Numbered from the stretch's first letter, positions 54,189-63,997 are shown. The stretch: 64,000 bases of DNA from an uncultured Acetatifactor sp. (GCA_910578185.1 CAJTPN010000014.1:25307-89306); one strand, 5' to 3'. Made by a program: numbers and translations. Notes: generated by a model not told the origin, from the letters alone.

Positions 54189-56327
54189 ATGGGAGAAATA
54201 AATTTTTTTAGTCCTAAATATTATACCAACAGGGAATTGAGCTGGATACTTTTTAATCACAGAGTGTTGAATGAGGCCAGGGACAAGTCGATCCCCCTGT
54301 TTGAAAGGCTGAAATTTCTGAGTATTACGGCGTCTAATTTGGACGAATTTTTTATGATACGGGTGGCTTCCCTGTGGGATATGGTAAACGCAAAATATCA
54401 GAAGCCGGACATTGCGGGGCTGACGCCTGCGGAACAGCTCCGTCAGTTGAACAGGGTCATTCATGAGCTGGTGGAGCTGCAATATTCTACTTATAACCGT
54501 TCTATTGTACCCCAGCTGCGGCTGAACGGACTGCAGATCATCGGCAGGCATGAGGAGCTGACAGCGGAAGAGGCCGATTTTGCAGATCGGTATTTTGAAG
54601 AAAATGTATATCCTGTATTAACGCCTATGGCGGTGGATTCTTCCAGACCTTTTCCTTTGATAAGGAACAAGACACTGAATATAGCCGCTTTGATCCACAA
54701 AAAGAACAGTAAAGAAGAGATGGAATTTGCCACCGTGCAGGTTCCCGGCGTGCTCAACCGTATTGTGCGTCTGCCCTCCACCGAAAGGGAACATAAGGTG
54801 ATACTGTTAGAGGAGATCATTGAACGGAATATGCACAAGCTGTTTTTGAGCAATGAGATCGTCTGCACATATCCGTATCGCATCATGCGGAATGCGGATC
54901 TGACCATAGCGGAGGACGAGGCGGCGGATCTGCTTAAGGAAATCGAAAAGCAGGTCAAGAAGCGTCAGCGGGGAGAGGCCATCCGTCTTGAAGTGGAGGC
55001 GGGATGTGATAAACGTCTTTTGAAGATTCTTGAGGCGGAACTCCATATAGGGGAGGAAAATATCTATGCCATAGACGGCCCGCTGGATTTAACCGTATTG
55101 ATGAAGCTGTACGGAATGGAGGAATTTCCGCATTTAAAGGCGCCGGGCTTTACGCCGCAGCCGGTACCGCAGCTGCCGTCGGGCTGCGGCATTTTTGACC
55201 AGATCAAGAAGAGAGATATTCTGCTCCATCATCCATATCAGACATTTGAACCTGTAGTGGATTTTATACGGCAGGCAGCGGAAGATCAGGAGGTATTGGC
55301 AATTAAACAGACCCTGTACCGTGTCAGTGGAAATTCTCCCATCATTAAAGCCCTGGCAAAGGCAGCGGATAACGGCAAGCAGGTCACGGTACTGGTGGAA
55401 CTAAAGGCACGGTTTGACGAGGAAAACAACATTGTCTGGGCAAAAATGCTTGAGAAGGCAGGCTGTCATGTCATATATGGACTGGTGGGGCTGAAGACCC
55501 ACAGCAAGATTACGTTGGTGGTACGAAGGGAGGAAGACGGAATTCGCAGGTACGTACACTTGGGAACGGGAAACTATAACGATGCTACTGCAAAACTCTA
55601 TACCGATATAGGGCTTCTTACCTGTTCCGAGGCGATAGGAGAGGATGCGACGGCAGTGTTTAATATGTTGTCTGGATATTCAGAACCAAGGGTATGGAAT
55701 AAACTTGCGCTTGCGCCGTTGTGGCTCAAGGACCGTTTCCTGTATCTGATCAATCGGGAAAAAGAATACGCCAAATCCGGGAGAGAAGCCCGAATTATCG
55801 CAAAGATGAATTCCCTCTGTGACAGGGATATCATTGGAGCGCTTTATGAGGCAAGCGCTGCGGGTGTACAGATAGACTTGATTGTGCGGGGGATTTGCTG
55901 TCTGAAAACGGGAATCAAGGGCGTTAGTGAGAATATCAAGGTGCGTTCCATTGTGGGGAATTTTCTGGAACACAGCAGGATCTTTTATTTTGAAAATGAT
56001 ACCCAATACGAGATTTATTGCAGCAGTGCGGACTGGATGCCACGGAATCTGGAGCGTCGGGTGGAAATTCTGTTTCCGGTGGACTGTCCGGAATTGAAAG
56101 AGAAATTGCTGCATATTTTGCAGAGCCAGCTGCGGGATAATGTGAAAGCCTCCATATTGCAGGACGACGGTACTTATGAAAAGACGGATAAAAGAGGGAA
56201 GCATATTTTCCATTCACAGGAGGCGTTTTGTAAGGAAGCCATTGCGGAGGCAAGGGAGGCGTCCGGAGAAGAGAACGGGGAGACTAGAGTATTTATCCCG
56301 GAAGTACATCATGGGGATGGGGAGTAG
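54189..56327 (+). CDS. ppk1: Polyphosphate kinase 1
   Basis: 712 residues. N domain with E-L-S-W-I-L-F-N-H-R-V-L near 17 and S-N-L-D-E-F-F-M-I-R near 49; head domain; then two phospholipase-D-like catalytic domains with K-T-H-S-K near 436 (phosphorylated His) and E-H-S-R-I-F-Y near 594. Builds polyphosphate from ATP reversibly. Fourth gene of the pheA operon. A hairpin GTCGCC/GGCGAC at 56345-56362 separates it from maf. Confidence 0.92.
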   Translation: MGEINFFSPKYYTNRELSWILFNHRVLNEARDKSIPLFERLKFLSITASNLDEFFMIRVASLWDMVNAKYQKPDIAGLTPAEQLRQLNRVIHELVELQYSTYNRSIVPQLRLNGLQIIGRHEELTAEEADFADRYFEENVYPVLTPMAVDSSRPFPLIRNKTLNIAALIHKKNSKEEMEFATVQVPGVLNRIVRLPSTEREHKVILLEEIIERNMHKLFLSNEIVCTYPYRIMRNADLTIAEDEAADLLKEIEKQVKKRQRGEAIRLEVEAGCDKRLLKILEAELHIGEENIYAIDGPLDLTVLMKLYGMEEFPHLKAPGFTPQPVPQLPSGCGIFDQIKKRDILLHHPYQTFEPVVDFIRQAAEDQEVLAIKQTLYRVSGNSPIIKALAKAADNGKQVTVLVELKARFDEENNIVWAKMLEKAGCHVIYGLVGLKTHSKITLVVRREEDGIRRYVHLGTGNYNDATAKLYTDIGLLTCSEAIGEDATAVFNMLSGYSEPRVWNKLALAPLWLKDRFLYLINREKEYAKSGREARIIAKMNSLCDRDIIGALYEASAAGVQIDLIVRGICCLKTGIKGVSENIKVRSIVGNFLEHSRIFYFENDTQYEIYCSSADWMPRNLERRVEILFPVDCPELKEKLLHILQSQLRDNVKASILQDDGTYEKTDKRGKHIFHSQEAFCKEAIAEAREASGEENGETRVFIPEVHHGDGE

Positions 56328-56378
56328 TGTGGAGAAGGGGGTCAGTCGCCGCTCAAGGCGACGGGAGGGATAATTTAA

Positions 56379-57056
56379 ATGGATGGAGTAAAGATCATAC
56401 TTGCTTCCGGGTCACCGCGCAGACGTGAGCTGCTTGCACAAATTGGCCTTAATTTTGAAGTCAGGGTCAGCAATGTGGAGGAAAAAGTGACGGCGACTGA
56501 TCCTGGGGCTGTGGTGGAGGCACTGTCGGCACAAAAGGCGGAAGCTGTGTTTGCGGAAATCGTAAGCCAGAGAGCGGAAGGCATGTCTATGGAACCGGCA
56601 TATAGGACAGAAGACGCAAAAGTGTCAGGTTCAGAGGGGCTTCTGGTGATTGGAGCGGATACGGTGGTTGCAGTGGACGGGCGCATTCTGGGAAAACCTT
56701 CCCAAAAGGAGGAGGCGCGGGAAATGCTGGAAATGCTTTCCGGCAGAAGTCATGAGGTTTATACCGGAATTACGCTGATTTACGGCGCCCAAACGGAAGC
56801 GATACCCGGCCATGGATCGGGCAATACAGGACGGAAAACATTTCATGAAACCACAAGTGTAAGCTTCTATCCCATGTGGAAACAGGAAATAGATTCCTAT
56901 ATAGCCTCAGGAGACTGTATGGATAAGGCGGGAGCATATGGGATTCAGGGAATTTTTGCCAGATATGTCAGAAAGATTGAAGGGGATTACAACAATGTGG
57001 TGGGGCTGCCGGTGGGGAGGCTATATCAGGAGATGAAGGAATGGATCCAAATATGA
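56379..57056 (+). CDS. maf: Maf-type nucleoside triphosphate pyrophosphatase
   Basis: 225 residues, slightly longer than usual. A-S-G-S-P-R-R-R-E-L-L near 9, G-A-D-T-V-V near 87, G-R-S-H-E-V-Y-T-G near 122 and D-K-A-G-A-Y-G-I-Q-G near 186 are intact. An insertion of about 22 residues (about 61-84) and another near 140-150 enlarge it. Hydrolyses dTTP, UTP or modified nucleotides and influences septation. GGGAGGG lies upstream of the ATG; it follows ppk1 by 51 bp. Confidence 0.9.
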   Translation: MDGVKIILASGSPRRRELLAQIGLNFEVRVSNVEEKVTATDPGAVVEALSAQKAEAVFAEIVSQRAEGMSMEPAYRTEDAKVSGSEGLLVIGADTVVAVDGRILGKPSQKEEAREMLEMLSGRSHEVYTGITLIYGAQTEAIPGHGSGNTGRKTFHETTSVSFYPMWKQEIDSYIASGDCMDKAGAYGIQGIFARYVRKIEGDYNNVVGLPVGRLYQEMKEWIQI

Positions 57057-57087
57057 GCTGCTTGGAAACGGCAGTATGGAGGTTGGT

Positions 57088-57747
57088 ATGAAGGAAGTTA
57101 AGAAGGCAGTAATATTTGATTTGGACGGAACCCTTTCCGATTCCATTCAAAGCATAAAATATTGTGCGGATCAGGCGGTGGCGCGTTTTGGGTGCGGACC
57201 CTTTTCTGTGGAACAGTATCATTATTTTGTGGGCGACGGTGCGGCAAATCTGGTGAAACGAGCCTTGGCGGCAGGGGGAGATACCAGTCCGGAACATTTT
57301 GAGGAAGCTTTTGCCATTTACAGGGATATTTTCCGTGAGAATTGTATGTATGAGGTTAGGCCTTATGACGGGATTTGCGAACTGCTGGCAAGTTTGAAGG
57401 GACAGGGAATCAAAATTGCCGTGCTATCCAATAAACCTCATGAGGAGACGATAAATGTGGTTGAGTCCTTGTTTGGAAAGGGATATTTTGATGTGATACA
57501 GGGACAGAAAGAAAACGTGGCCATCAAGCCCAGCCCGGAAGGGGCATTTCGGATATTGGAGCGGCTTGGCCTGAAACCGTCGGAACTATTGTATCTGGGA
57601 GATACCGCCACAGATATGAAGACAGGCAAAAATACCGGGGCGTTTACGGTGGGAGCGCTGTGGGGATTCCGTGATCAAAAGGAACTGGAAGAGGGCGGCG
57701 CGGATGCCATAATTGCACATCCCCTGGAATTGCTTGATTTTGTATAG
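57088..57747 (+). CDS. HAD-family phosphatase (phosphoglycolate phosphatase-like)
   Basis: 219 residues. HAD motif I D-L-D-G-T-L-S near 12, motif II L-S-N-K-P near 112, motif III Lys in A-I-K-P-S-P-E near 145, motif IV G-D-T-A-T-D near 171. The alpha-helical cap follows motif I, as in PGP/Gph. Dephosphorylates phosphoglycolate or a similar small substrate. ATG at 57088 has GGAGG five bases upstream. Last gene of the pheA operon. Confidence 0.87.
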   Translation: MKEVKKAVIFDLDGTLSDSIQSIKYCADQAVARFGCGPFSVEQYHYFVGDGAANLVKRALAAGGDTSPEHFEEAFAIYRDIFRENCMYEVRPYDGICELLASLKGQGIKIAVLSNKPHEETINVVESLFGKGYFDVIQGQKENVAIKPSPEGAFRILERLGLKPSELLYLGDTATDMKTGKNTGAFTVGALWGFRDQKELEEGGADAIIAHPLELLDFV

Positions 57748-57857
57748 TGAAAACAGCCGTTTCCACTGCCTGTGGCAGGTTTTATGTGCAAACTTAATAC
57801 TTTTTGCGGGGAATGGTCGAATCGTTGCGCAAATTGTATAAAAGAGGAATAAATATA

Positions 57858-57886
57858 TTGACATGGATAAATAATCGTATTATGAT
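57858..57886 (+). promoter_or_regulatory. Strong promoter of the 57950 gene
   Basis: TTGACA (57858-57863), 17-base spacer, TATGAT (57881-57886). Confidence 0.75.
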
Positions 57887-57949
57887 GTGGGCAAGTGATA
57901 ACAGATGAGATCGCTAAAAATCTTCTGGCAGCAAAGGAGGGTGGGTAAG

Positions 57950-58213
57950 ATGCATCAATTTGACGATGACGTGTTGGAGTGCTTTCTGGAAAACCAGTTG
58001 CAGCTCTTTCCGGAAAAAGTAGCGGAGACGCTTGCGGAAGCGGAAGGCTTTCTGGAGGAATGCATGGCGGTGGTAGTGGATTCCGTACAGGAAGTCATTG
58101 AATATTTCCAGGAAGAAGGCATCGACATGGAAGGCGCCATGGATGACGAGATTCTGGACGCAGATGAAGTATTCGATATCGGTGATGGCAGATACCTGAT
58201 AGTGGAAGGTTGA
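57950..58213 (+). CDS. Small acidic protein, function unknown
   Basis: 87 residues, very acidic, with a helix-rich middle (F-L-E-N-Q-L-Q-L-F-P-E-K-V near 12) and an E/D-rich end closing on D-G-R-Y-L-I-V-E-G. It has a strong promoter, GGAGG ribosome site and a strong terminator, so it is likely well expressed. I recognise similar short proteins in gut Clostridia only as hypotheticals. Cytoplasmic. Confidence 0.65.
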   Translation: MHQFDDDVLECFLENQLQLFPEKVAETLAEAEGFLEECMAVVVDSVQEVIEYFQEEGIDMEGAMDDEILDADEVFDIGDGRYLIVEG

Positions 58214-58231
58214 ACGAGATGTCAATATAAG

Positions 58232-58276
58232 GTTAAAAAGCAGGCAGGAATTTAAAATTCCTGCCTGCTTTTTAAC
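58232..58276. terminator. Bidirectional terminator
   Basis: A perfect 22-bp inverted repeat centred on 58254 (arms with GCAGGCAGGAA and TTCCTGCCTGC flanked by A-runs and T-runs), so either strand ends in a hairpin plus T-run. The stop codon of the minus-strand PHP gene lies inside it. Confidence 0.9.
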
Positions 58277-59211
58277 GCTTCCAAAATTGAATAGGGGATA
58301 AACAGTTTACCGTAACCGCTTCCAAGGTCCAGTCCAGGTTTGTTGGCACCGTGGAAATCGCTGCCGCCGCTGACAAGCAGATCATATTTGGCGGCAAGTG
58401 CGCGAATTTTGCGTTCCTCCGCCGGGGTGTAGGTACTGTAGATAGCTTCTATGCCCATAAGACCTGCGGACTTTAAAGTTGCCGTCAGAATATCCAGCCG
58501 CTGATCGCTCATGTGATAAAGCGTGGGATGTGCCAGAACGGGAATGCCGTTGGCTTCCAGTATCAGTTGTACGGCCTGCGTGGGAGTCACCTTTTCCCGA
58601 GGAACATAGCAGGGGCCATTGTCATCTATATAACGTTCAAAGGCTTCTTTCATATTTTTGATATAGCCATGGGCCAGCATGTATTTGGCATAATGTGCTC
58701 TGGTGATCACGGCATGGGGATTTTCCGAAAGCAGCTCGTCGTAAGTGATCTGAATGCCGTGAGCCTGTAAAAGCCCGCACATTTTCCGGTTCCTGATGTC
58801 TCTGGAATCAACAAATTCCTGCAGCTTTCCACAAAAGGCAGTGTTTTTCGGATCGATGTATAACCCAAGAATATGAATGTCCTGGCCCTGATATTCTGTG
58901 GAAAGCTCTATACCCGGAATCACTTCCGGAACGGATTCCGGTGAGACCGTATTTTTGCCGGAACGGTTATCATCATCAGAAAAAGCGGAAGGGCCATGGG
59001 CGCTTTGGGAAAAAGGCTGCGTTGCTTGCACAAAGCCTGACTTCAGTCCTTCGGCATATGCGGCTGCTTCTTCCAGACCGTCAATTGTATCGTGATCGGT
59101 GAGCGCAAAGGCCGCCAGCCCCTTTTCCATTGCATAGTCAACCAACTGGGCAGGAGAGAAAGTGCCGTCGGAACGGTTGGAATGTACATGCAGATCAATT
59201 GTTTTCGCCAT
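58252..59211 (-). CDS. PHP-domain phosphoesterase (YciV/RNase AM-like)
   Basis: 319 residues from ATG 59211, which lies within the end of the ABC-F gene. PHP metal sites: D-L-H-V-H-S-N-R-S-D-G near 6, T-D-H-D-T near 38, G-I-E-L-S near 100, H-P near 231 and S-G-G-S-D-F-H-G near 284. Matches the TrpH/RNase AM class acting on 5' nucleotides or 3',5'-bisphosphonucleotides. A hydrophilic insertion of about 35 residues (about 58-92, rich in S, D and N) separates the second and third motifs. Coupled to the ABC-F gene. Confidence 0.85.
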   Translation of the reverse strand: MAKTIDLHVHSNRSDGTFSPAQLVDYAMEKGLAAFALTDHDTIDGLEEAAAYAEGLKSGFVQATQPFSQSAHGPSAFSDDDNRSGKNTVSPESVPEVIPGIELSTEYQGQDIHILGLYIDPKNTAFCGKLQEFVDSRDIRNRKMCGLLQAHGIQITYDELLSENPHAVITRAHYAKYMLAHGYIKNMKEAFERYIDDNGPCYVPREKVTPTQAVQLILEANGIPVLAHPTLYHMSDQRLDILTATLKSAGLMGIEAIYSTYTPAEERKIRALAAKYDLLVSGGSDFHGANKPGLDLGSGYGKLFIPYSILEALKSRQEF

Positions 59212-60847
59212 AGTCTTCTTCATCATCCTTGTGGGTGGTAACGGCGGTACGCTTTCTTGCCATTTCGTCGCTTGCCAGATATTCGTCGTAGGTGGTGATT
59301 TTGTCGATCAAATGACCGTCCGGCAGCAGCTCCATAATGCGGTTTGCCGTGGTCTGCACAAATTGATGGTCATGGCAGGAGAACAGCGCTACTCCGGGGA
59401 ATTTGATCAATCCATTGTTCAGCGCGGTGATGGACTCCATATCCAGATGATTGGTAGGTTCGTCCAGCACAAGGCAGTTGGCGCCGCTGATCATCATCTT
59501 TGACAACAGGCAGCGTACCTTTTCTCCGCCGGAGAGTACGCGTACCTTTTTGACTCCATCCTCCCCTGCAAAAAGCATTCGGCCAAGGAAGCCCCGTACA
59601 TAGGTTACGTCCTTTACGGGAGAATAGCCCGTCAACCAATCTACGATGGAAAGATCATTGTCAAATTCTGCCGTATTGTCCTTGGGAAAATAAGCCTGGG
59701 ACGTGGTGACACCCCATTTTATTGTCCCTTCGTCCGGTTCCAGTTCTCCCATCAGAATCTGGAAAAGGGTGGTCTTGGCAAGTTCCTGACTTCCAACAAA
59801 AGCCACTTTATCGTCATGCCCCAACACAAAGGTAATATCATCCAAAATCTTTTCTCCGTTGACGGTTTTGGATAAATGTTCCACCGTAAGCACTTCGTTG
59901 CCGATTTCTCTGTCAGGGCGGAAGTCAATATAAGGATATTTTCTGCTGGAAGGTTTGATCTCATCCAGTTCGATTTTTTCCAGAGCGCGTTTCCGGGAGG
60001 TAGCCTGTTTGGACTTGGAGGCGTTTGCCGAGAAACGGGAGATAAACTCCTGCAGTTCTTTGATTTTTTCTTCTTTTTTCTTGTTGGCCTCCTTCATCTG
60101 CCGGATGAGAAGCTGACTGGATTCGTACCAGAAATCGTAGTTTCCGGCGTAAAGCTGAATTTTGCCATAGTCGATATCCGCGATATGGGTACAGACCTTA
60201 TTTAAAAAGTACCGGTCATGAGAGACCACGATTACGGTGTTTTCAAAGTCAATCAGGAAGTCTTCCAGCCAGGCGATTGCATCCAGATCCAGATGGTTCG
60301 TGGGTTCGTCCAGCAGCAGGATATCCGGATTGCCAAACAAGGCCTTCGCCAGCAGGACTTTTACCTTAATGCTGCCATCCAGATCCTTCATGGAGGAGTA
60401 ATGGACGTCTGTTGGGATGCCAAGCCCGTTTAACAGCATGGCCGCGTTGGACTCCGCCTCCCAGCCGTCCATTTCCGCAAATTCCGCCTCCAGCTCACTG
60501 GCGCGGATACCGTCTTCATCAGTAAAGTCTTCTTTTGCATAGATGGCATCTTTTTCCTTCATAATCTGATATAGCCGCTCATTTCCCATGATTACCGTAT
60601 CTACTACGATATAATTATCATATTTGAAATGATCCTGTTCCAGAACGGAGAGTCTCTGCCCAGGGGTAACGGTGACATCGCCCTTGGTAGTTTCCAGTCT
60701 TCCATCCAGGATTTTCAGAAAAGTGGATTTACCGGCACCGTTTGCACCGATCAGTCCATAGCAGTTGCCTTCCGTGAATTTGATGTTTACATCCTCGAAT
60801 AATGCTTTTTTGCCGATTCGTAAGGTTACGTTGTTTGCACTTATCAT
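59195..60847 (-). CDS. ABC-F ribosome-associated ATPase (YbiT-like)
   Basis: 550 residues, two ATPase domains without membrane helices. First Walker A G-A-N-G-A-G-K-S-T near 34-42; first signature is degenerate (L-D-G-S-I-K instead of L-S-G-G-x-K). Second Walker A is G-S-Q-E-L-A-K-T-T, keeping the Lys-Thr but losing glycines. Second signature L-S-G-G-E-K intact; both Walker B motifs L-D-E-P-T-N-H-L-D intact. ABC-F proteins act on the ribosomal E site. A resistance role cannot be excluded, but length and linker suit a housekeeping YbiT type. Confidence 0.87.
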   Translation of the reverse strand: MISANNVTLRIGKKALFEDVNIKFTEGNCYGLIGANGAGKSTFLKILDGRLETTKGDVTVTPGQRLSVLEQDHFKYDNYIVVDTVIMGNERLYQIMKEKDAIYAKEDFTDEDGIRASELEAEFAEMDGWEAESNAAMLLNGLGIPTDVHYSSMKDLDGSIKVKVLLAKALFGNPDILLLDEPTNHLDLDAIAWLEDFLIDFENTVIVVSHDRYFLNKVCTHIADIDYGKIQLYAGNYDFWYESSQLLIRQMKEANKKKEEKIKELQEFISRFSANASKSKQATSRKRALEKIELDEIKPSSRKYPYIDFRPDREIGNEVLTVEHLSKTVNGEKILDDITFVLGHDDKVAFVGSQELAKTTLFQILMGELEPDEGTIKWGVTTSQAYFPKDNTAEFDNDLSIVDWLTGYSPVKDVTYVRGFLGRMLFAGEDGVKKVRVLSGGEKVRCLLSKMMISGANCLVLDEPTNHLDMESITALNNGLIKFPGVALFSCHDHQFVQTTANRIMELLPDGHLIDKITTYDEYLASDEMARKRTAVTTHKDDEEDYGENN

Positions 60848-60909
60848 TTTTAACCTCTTCTAAATGTTTTTTCCACTGTTACAAAAAATGGTACACAGCC
60901 ACTTCCACT

Positions 60910-60937
60910 ATTATACATAAATTTCCTGATATTTCAA
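60910..60937 (-). promoter_or_regulatory. Promoter of the ABC-F gene
   Basis: Minus strand TTGAAA (60937-60932), 16-base spacer, TATAAT (60915-60910). The remaining gene-free stretch to the ppdK promoter (60938-61168) holds a small hairpin AAGTTG/CAACTT with T6 near 61136-61156 and nothing else I can name. Confidence 0.6.
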
Positions 60938-61168
60938 GGGAAAAGTATTTATTCCGGTTTCGGATCAGGACACTAAACATATTTGTACCCGGATTTGGCC
61001 ATGGAACAATAAGGTTATTTACTTCCACATTGTCCGTATTGCGGTGAAATTAAAAAGTGGGGATAAGCCCTGGGGACGGCGTGGCAAACGGTCACATAAA
61101 GTTGATATGTCAGAGAAAACGGTTATTTACAGTTTAAGTTGAATATGCAACTTTTTTGAAATTATATC

Positions 61169-61197
61169 TTGACGTATGGATATTCCTCTGGTAAATT
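61169..61197 (+). promoter_or_regulatory. Putative promoter of ppdK
   Basis: TTGACG (61169-61174), 17-base spacer, TAAATT (61192-61197). Confidence 0.5.
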
Positions 61198-61247
61198 GTA
61201 ACAATAAGAGCAAGTACTAGAGAATTTGAAAGGAAGATAAGTAGAAG

Positions 61248-63869
61248 ATGAAGAAATGGGTGTATTTATTTACGGAAGGCAATGCAAATATGCGTGAGCT
61301 TCTGGGTGGCAAGGGCGCAAACCTGGCTGAGATGACCAATCTGGGTCTGCCGGTTCCGCAGGGATTTACCATCACTACGGAAGCATGTACGCAGTATTAC
61401 GAGGATGGAAGGCAGATCAACAGTGAAATCCAGGCACAGATCAATGAGTATATCGGCAAGATGGAGGAGATCACCAATAAGAAATTCGGCGATACCAAGA
61501 ATCCGCTGCTGGTTTCCGTCCGTTCCGGCGCAAGGGCTTCCATGCCCGGCATGATGGATACCATCCTGAATCTTGGGCTGAATGAAACGGTTGTCAATAC
61601 CATTGCCGCACAGACCGGCAATGAGAGATGGGCTTGGGACTGCTATAGAAGATTTATACAAATGTATTCCGATGTGGTCATGGAGGTTGGAAAGAAATAT
61701 TTTGAAGAGTTAATTGACAAAATGAAGTCTGAGAGAGGTGTTAAGCAGGATGTGGAGCTGACCGCCGCAGACCTGAAGGAACTCGCAAATCAGTTTAAGG
61801 CAGAATATAAGGCAAAAATCGGTGAGGATTTCCCGGATGATCCCAAGGAACAGCTGATGGGAGCTATCAAGGCTGTATTCCGTTCTTGGGATAATCCCCG
61901 TGCAAATGTATATCGCCGTGACAATGATATCCCCTATTCCTGGGGAACGGCTGTCAATGTGCAGATGATGGCGTTTGGCAACTGGTCCGATGAGTCCGGC
62001 ACCGGAGTTGCGTTTACCAGAGATCCGGCAACGGGCGAGAAAAAGCTGATGGGTGAGTTTTTGATGAATGCCCAGGGGGAAGATGTGGTTGCAGGTGTAC
62101 GCACTCCTCAGAAGATTGAAGAGATGGCAAAGGTAATGCCGGAAGTGTTCGAGCAGTTTAATAAAGTTTGTGCTACCTTGGAGAATCATTACAGAGATAT
62201 GCAGGATATGGAGTTTACCATTGAGAACAGAAAGCTTTATATGCTGCAGACCAGGAACGGAAAGAGAACCGCTCAGGCGGCATTGAAGATCGCATGTGAC
62301 CTGGTGGACGAAGGTATGAGGACGGAGAAAGAGGCGGTTGCCATGATCGATCCCCGCAACTTAGATACCCTGCTGCATCCCCAGTTTGACAGCAAGGCTT
62401 TAAAGGCTGCCACGCCCCTTGGAAAAGGTCTCGGCGCATCTCCCGGTGCAGCGTGCGGTAAGATTGTATTTACGGCAGAAGATGCTGAAAATTGGGTGGC
62501 AAAGGGTGAAAAGGTCGTTTTGGTACGTCTGGAGACTTCTCCCGAAGATATCACAGGTATGAAAGTATCTCAGGGTATTCTCACAGTTCGGGGCGGTATG
62601 ACATCTCATGCGGCAGTGGTGGCCCGGGGGATGGGAACCTGCTGCGTTTCCGGCTGCGGCGACATCGCCATGGACGAGGCAAACAAGAAATTTACTCTGG
62701 CAGGCAGAGAATTTAAAGAGGGAGATTTCATCTCCATCGACGGTTCTACCGGCAATATTTATGGAGAGCAGATTCCTACCGTGGATGCTACCATAGCAGG
62801 TGAGTTCGGCAGGATTATGGCATGGGCGGACAAGTACAGGACATTGAAGGTTCGCACCAATGCAGACACCCCTGCGGATGCAAAGAAAGCAAGGGAACTT
62901 GGAGCGGAAGGCATCGGCCTTTGCCGTACCGAGCATATGTTCTTTGACGAGAACAGGATCGCTGCGTTCCGTGAGATGATCTGTTCCGATACGGTGGAGG
63001 AGAGAGAAGCCGCATTGGATAAGATTCTTCCTTTCCAGCAGGATGACTTTGAGAAACTGTACGAAGCATTGGAGGGATGCCCTGTTACCATTCGTTTCCT
63101 GGATCCGCCTCTGCATGAGTTTGTTCCTACAGAGGAGGCTGACATTGAGAAGTTGGCAAAGGCCCAGGGTAAATCTGTGGAGACAATCAAAAATATTATC
63201 ACGGGATTACATGAATTCAACCCCATGATGGGCCACAGAGGATGCCGTCTTGCGGTGACCTATCCCGAGATTGCCAAGATGCAGACGAAAGCTGTTATCC
63301 GTGCAGCAATCAATGTAAAGAAGGCGCATCCGGATTGGAACGTGAAACCCGAAATTATGATTCCTCTGATCTGTGAGGTCAAGGAGTTAAAGTTTGTGAA
63401 AGGTAAAGTGGTGGAAACGGCTGATGCAGAAATTGCCGCATCAGGCATTGAGCTGGAATACGAAGTGGGTACCATGATCGAGATTCCAAGAGCAGCACTT
63501 GCAGCTGACGAGATTGCCAAGGAAGCAGATTTCTTCTGCTTTGGTACCAATGACCTGACCCAGATGACGTTCGGTTTCTCCAGAGACGATGCAGGTAAAT
63601 TCCTGAATGCCTACTATGATGCCAAGATTTTTGAAAATGATCCCTTCGCAAAGCTGGATCAGATTGGTGTCGGCAGGCTGATGGAAACTGCCATCAAACT
63701 TGGAAAGCCCGTGAACTCCAAGCTTCACATTGGTATCTGCGGCGAGCATGGCGGAGATCCCGCATCCGTGGAATTCTGTCATAAGATCGGTCTGGACTAC
63801 GTGTCCTGCTCACCGTTTAGAGTGCCGATTGCGAGATTGGCGGCAGCACAGGCGGCGATTGCCAATTGA
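61248..63869 (+). CDS. ppdK: Pyruvate, phosphate dikinase
   Basis: 873 residues, standard length. N-terminal ATP-grasp domain (G-G-K-G-A-N-L-A-E-M near 22, S-V-R-S-G-A-R-A-S-M-P-G-M near 91), phosphohistidine domain with G-G-M-T-S-H-A-A-V-V near 451, and a C-terminal PEP/pyruvate barrel (R-F-L-D-P-P-L-H-E-F near 617, G-I-C-G-E-H-G-G-D near 827). Interconverts ATP, Pi and pyruvate with AMP, PPi and PEP. With PPi-type PFK it links PPi to glycolysis or gluconeogenesis. Monocistronic. Confidence 0.95.
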   Translation: MKKWVYLFTEGNANMRELLGGKGANLAEMTNLGLPVPQGFTITTEACTQYYEDGRQINSEIQAQINEYIGKMEEITNKKFGDTKNPLLVSVRSGARASMPGMMDTILNLGLNETVVNTIAAQTGNERWAWDCYRRFIQMYSDVVMEVGKKYFEELIDKMKSERGVKQDVELTAADLKELANQFKAEYKAKIGEDFPDDPKEQLMGAIKAVFRSWDNPRANVYRRDNDIPYSWGTAVNVQMMAFGNWSDESGTGVAFTRDPATGEKKLMGEFLMNAQGEDVVAGVRTPQKIEEMAKVMPEVFEQFNKVCATLENHYRDMQDMEFTIENRKLYMLQTRNGKRTAQAALKIACDLVDEGMRTEKEAVAMIDPRNLDTLLHPQFDSKALKAATPLGKGLGASPGAACGKIVFTAEDAENWVAKGEKVVLVRLETSPEDITGMKVSQGILTVRGGMTSHAAVVARGMGTCCVSGCGDIAMDEANKKFTLAGREFKEGDFISIDGSTGNIYGEQIPTVDATIAGEFGRIMAWADKYRTLKVRTNADTPADAKKARELGAEGIGLCRTEHMFFDENRIAAFREMICSDTVEEREAALDKILPFQQDDFEKLYEALEGCPVTIRFLDPPLHEFVPTEEADIEKLAKAQGKSVETIKNIITGLHEFNPMMGHRGCRLAVTYPEIAKMQTKAVIRAAINVKKAHPDWNVKPEIMIPLICEVKELKFVKGKVVETADAEIAASGIELEYEVGTMIEIPRAALAADEIAKEADFFCFGTNDLTQMTFGFSRDDAGKFLNAYYDAKIFENDPFAKLDQIGVGRLMETAIKLGKPVNSKLHIGICGEHGGDPASVEFCHKIGLDYVSCSPFRVPIARLAAAQAAIAN

Positions 63870-63952
63870 TGCCATATGCGCGTAGGTGTCACAGGGCACT
63901 GTAATTTATTCTGGAAAGGGCAAAGAGCATTAGCCCTGTCCCATAGAAAAAA

Positions 63953-63997
63953 ACGACCTACCGCTGGCTCTTCGGAGCTGGCGTGGGTCGTTTTTTT
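63953..63997 (+). terminator. Terminator of ppdK
   Basis: ACGACC-type stem (63953 onward) with CTC-ttcg-GAG apical loop closing to GGTCGT (63986-63991), then T7. Flanking A7 and T7 runs make it usable from either strand. Confidence 0.88.
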
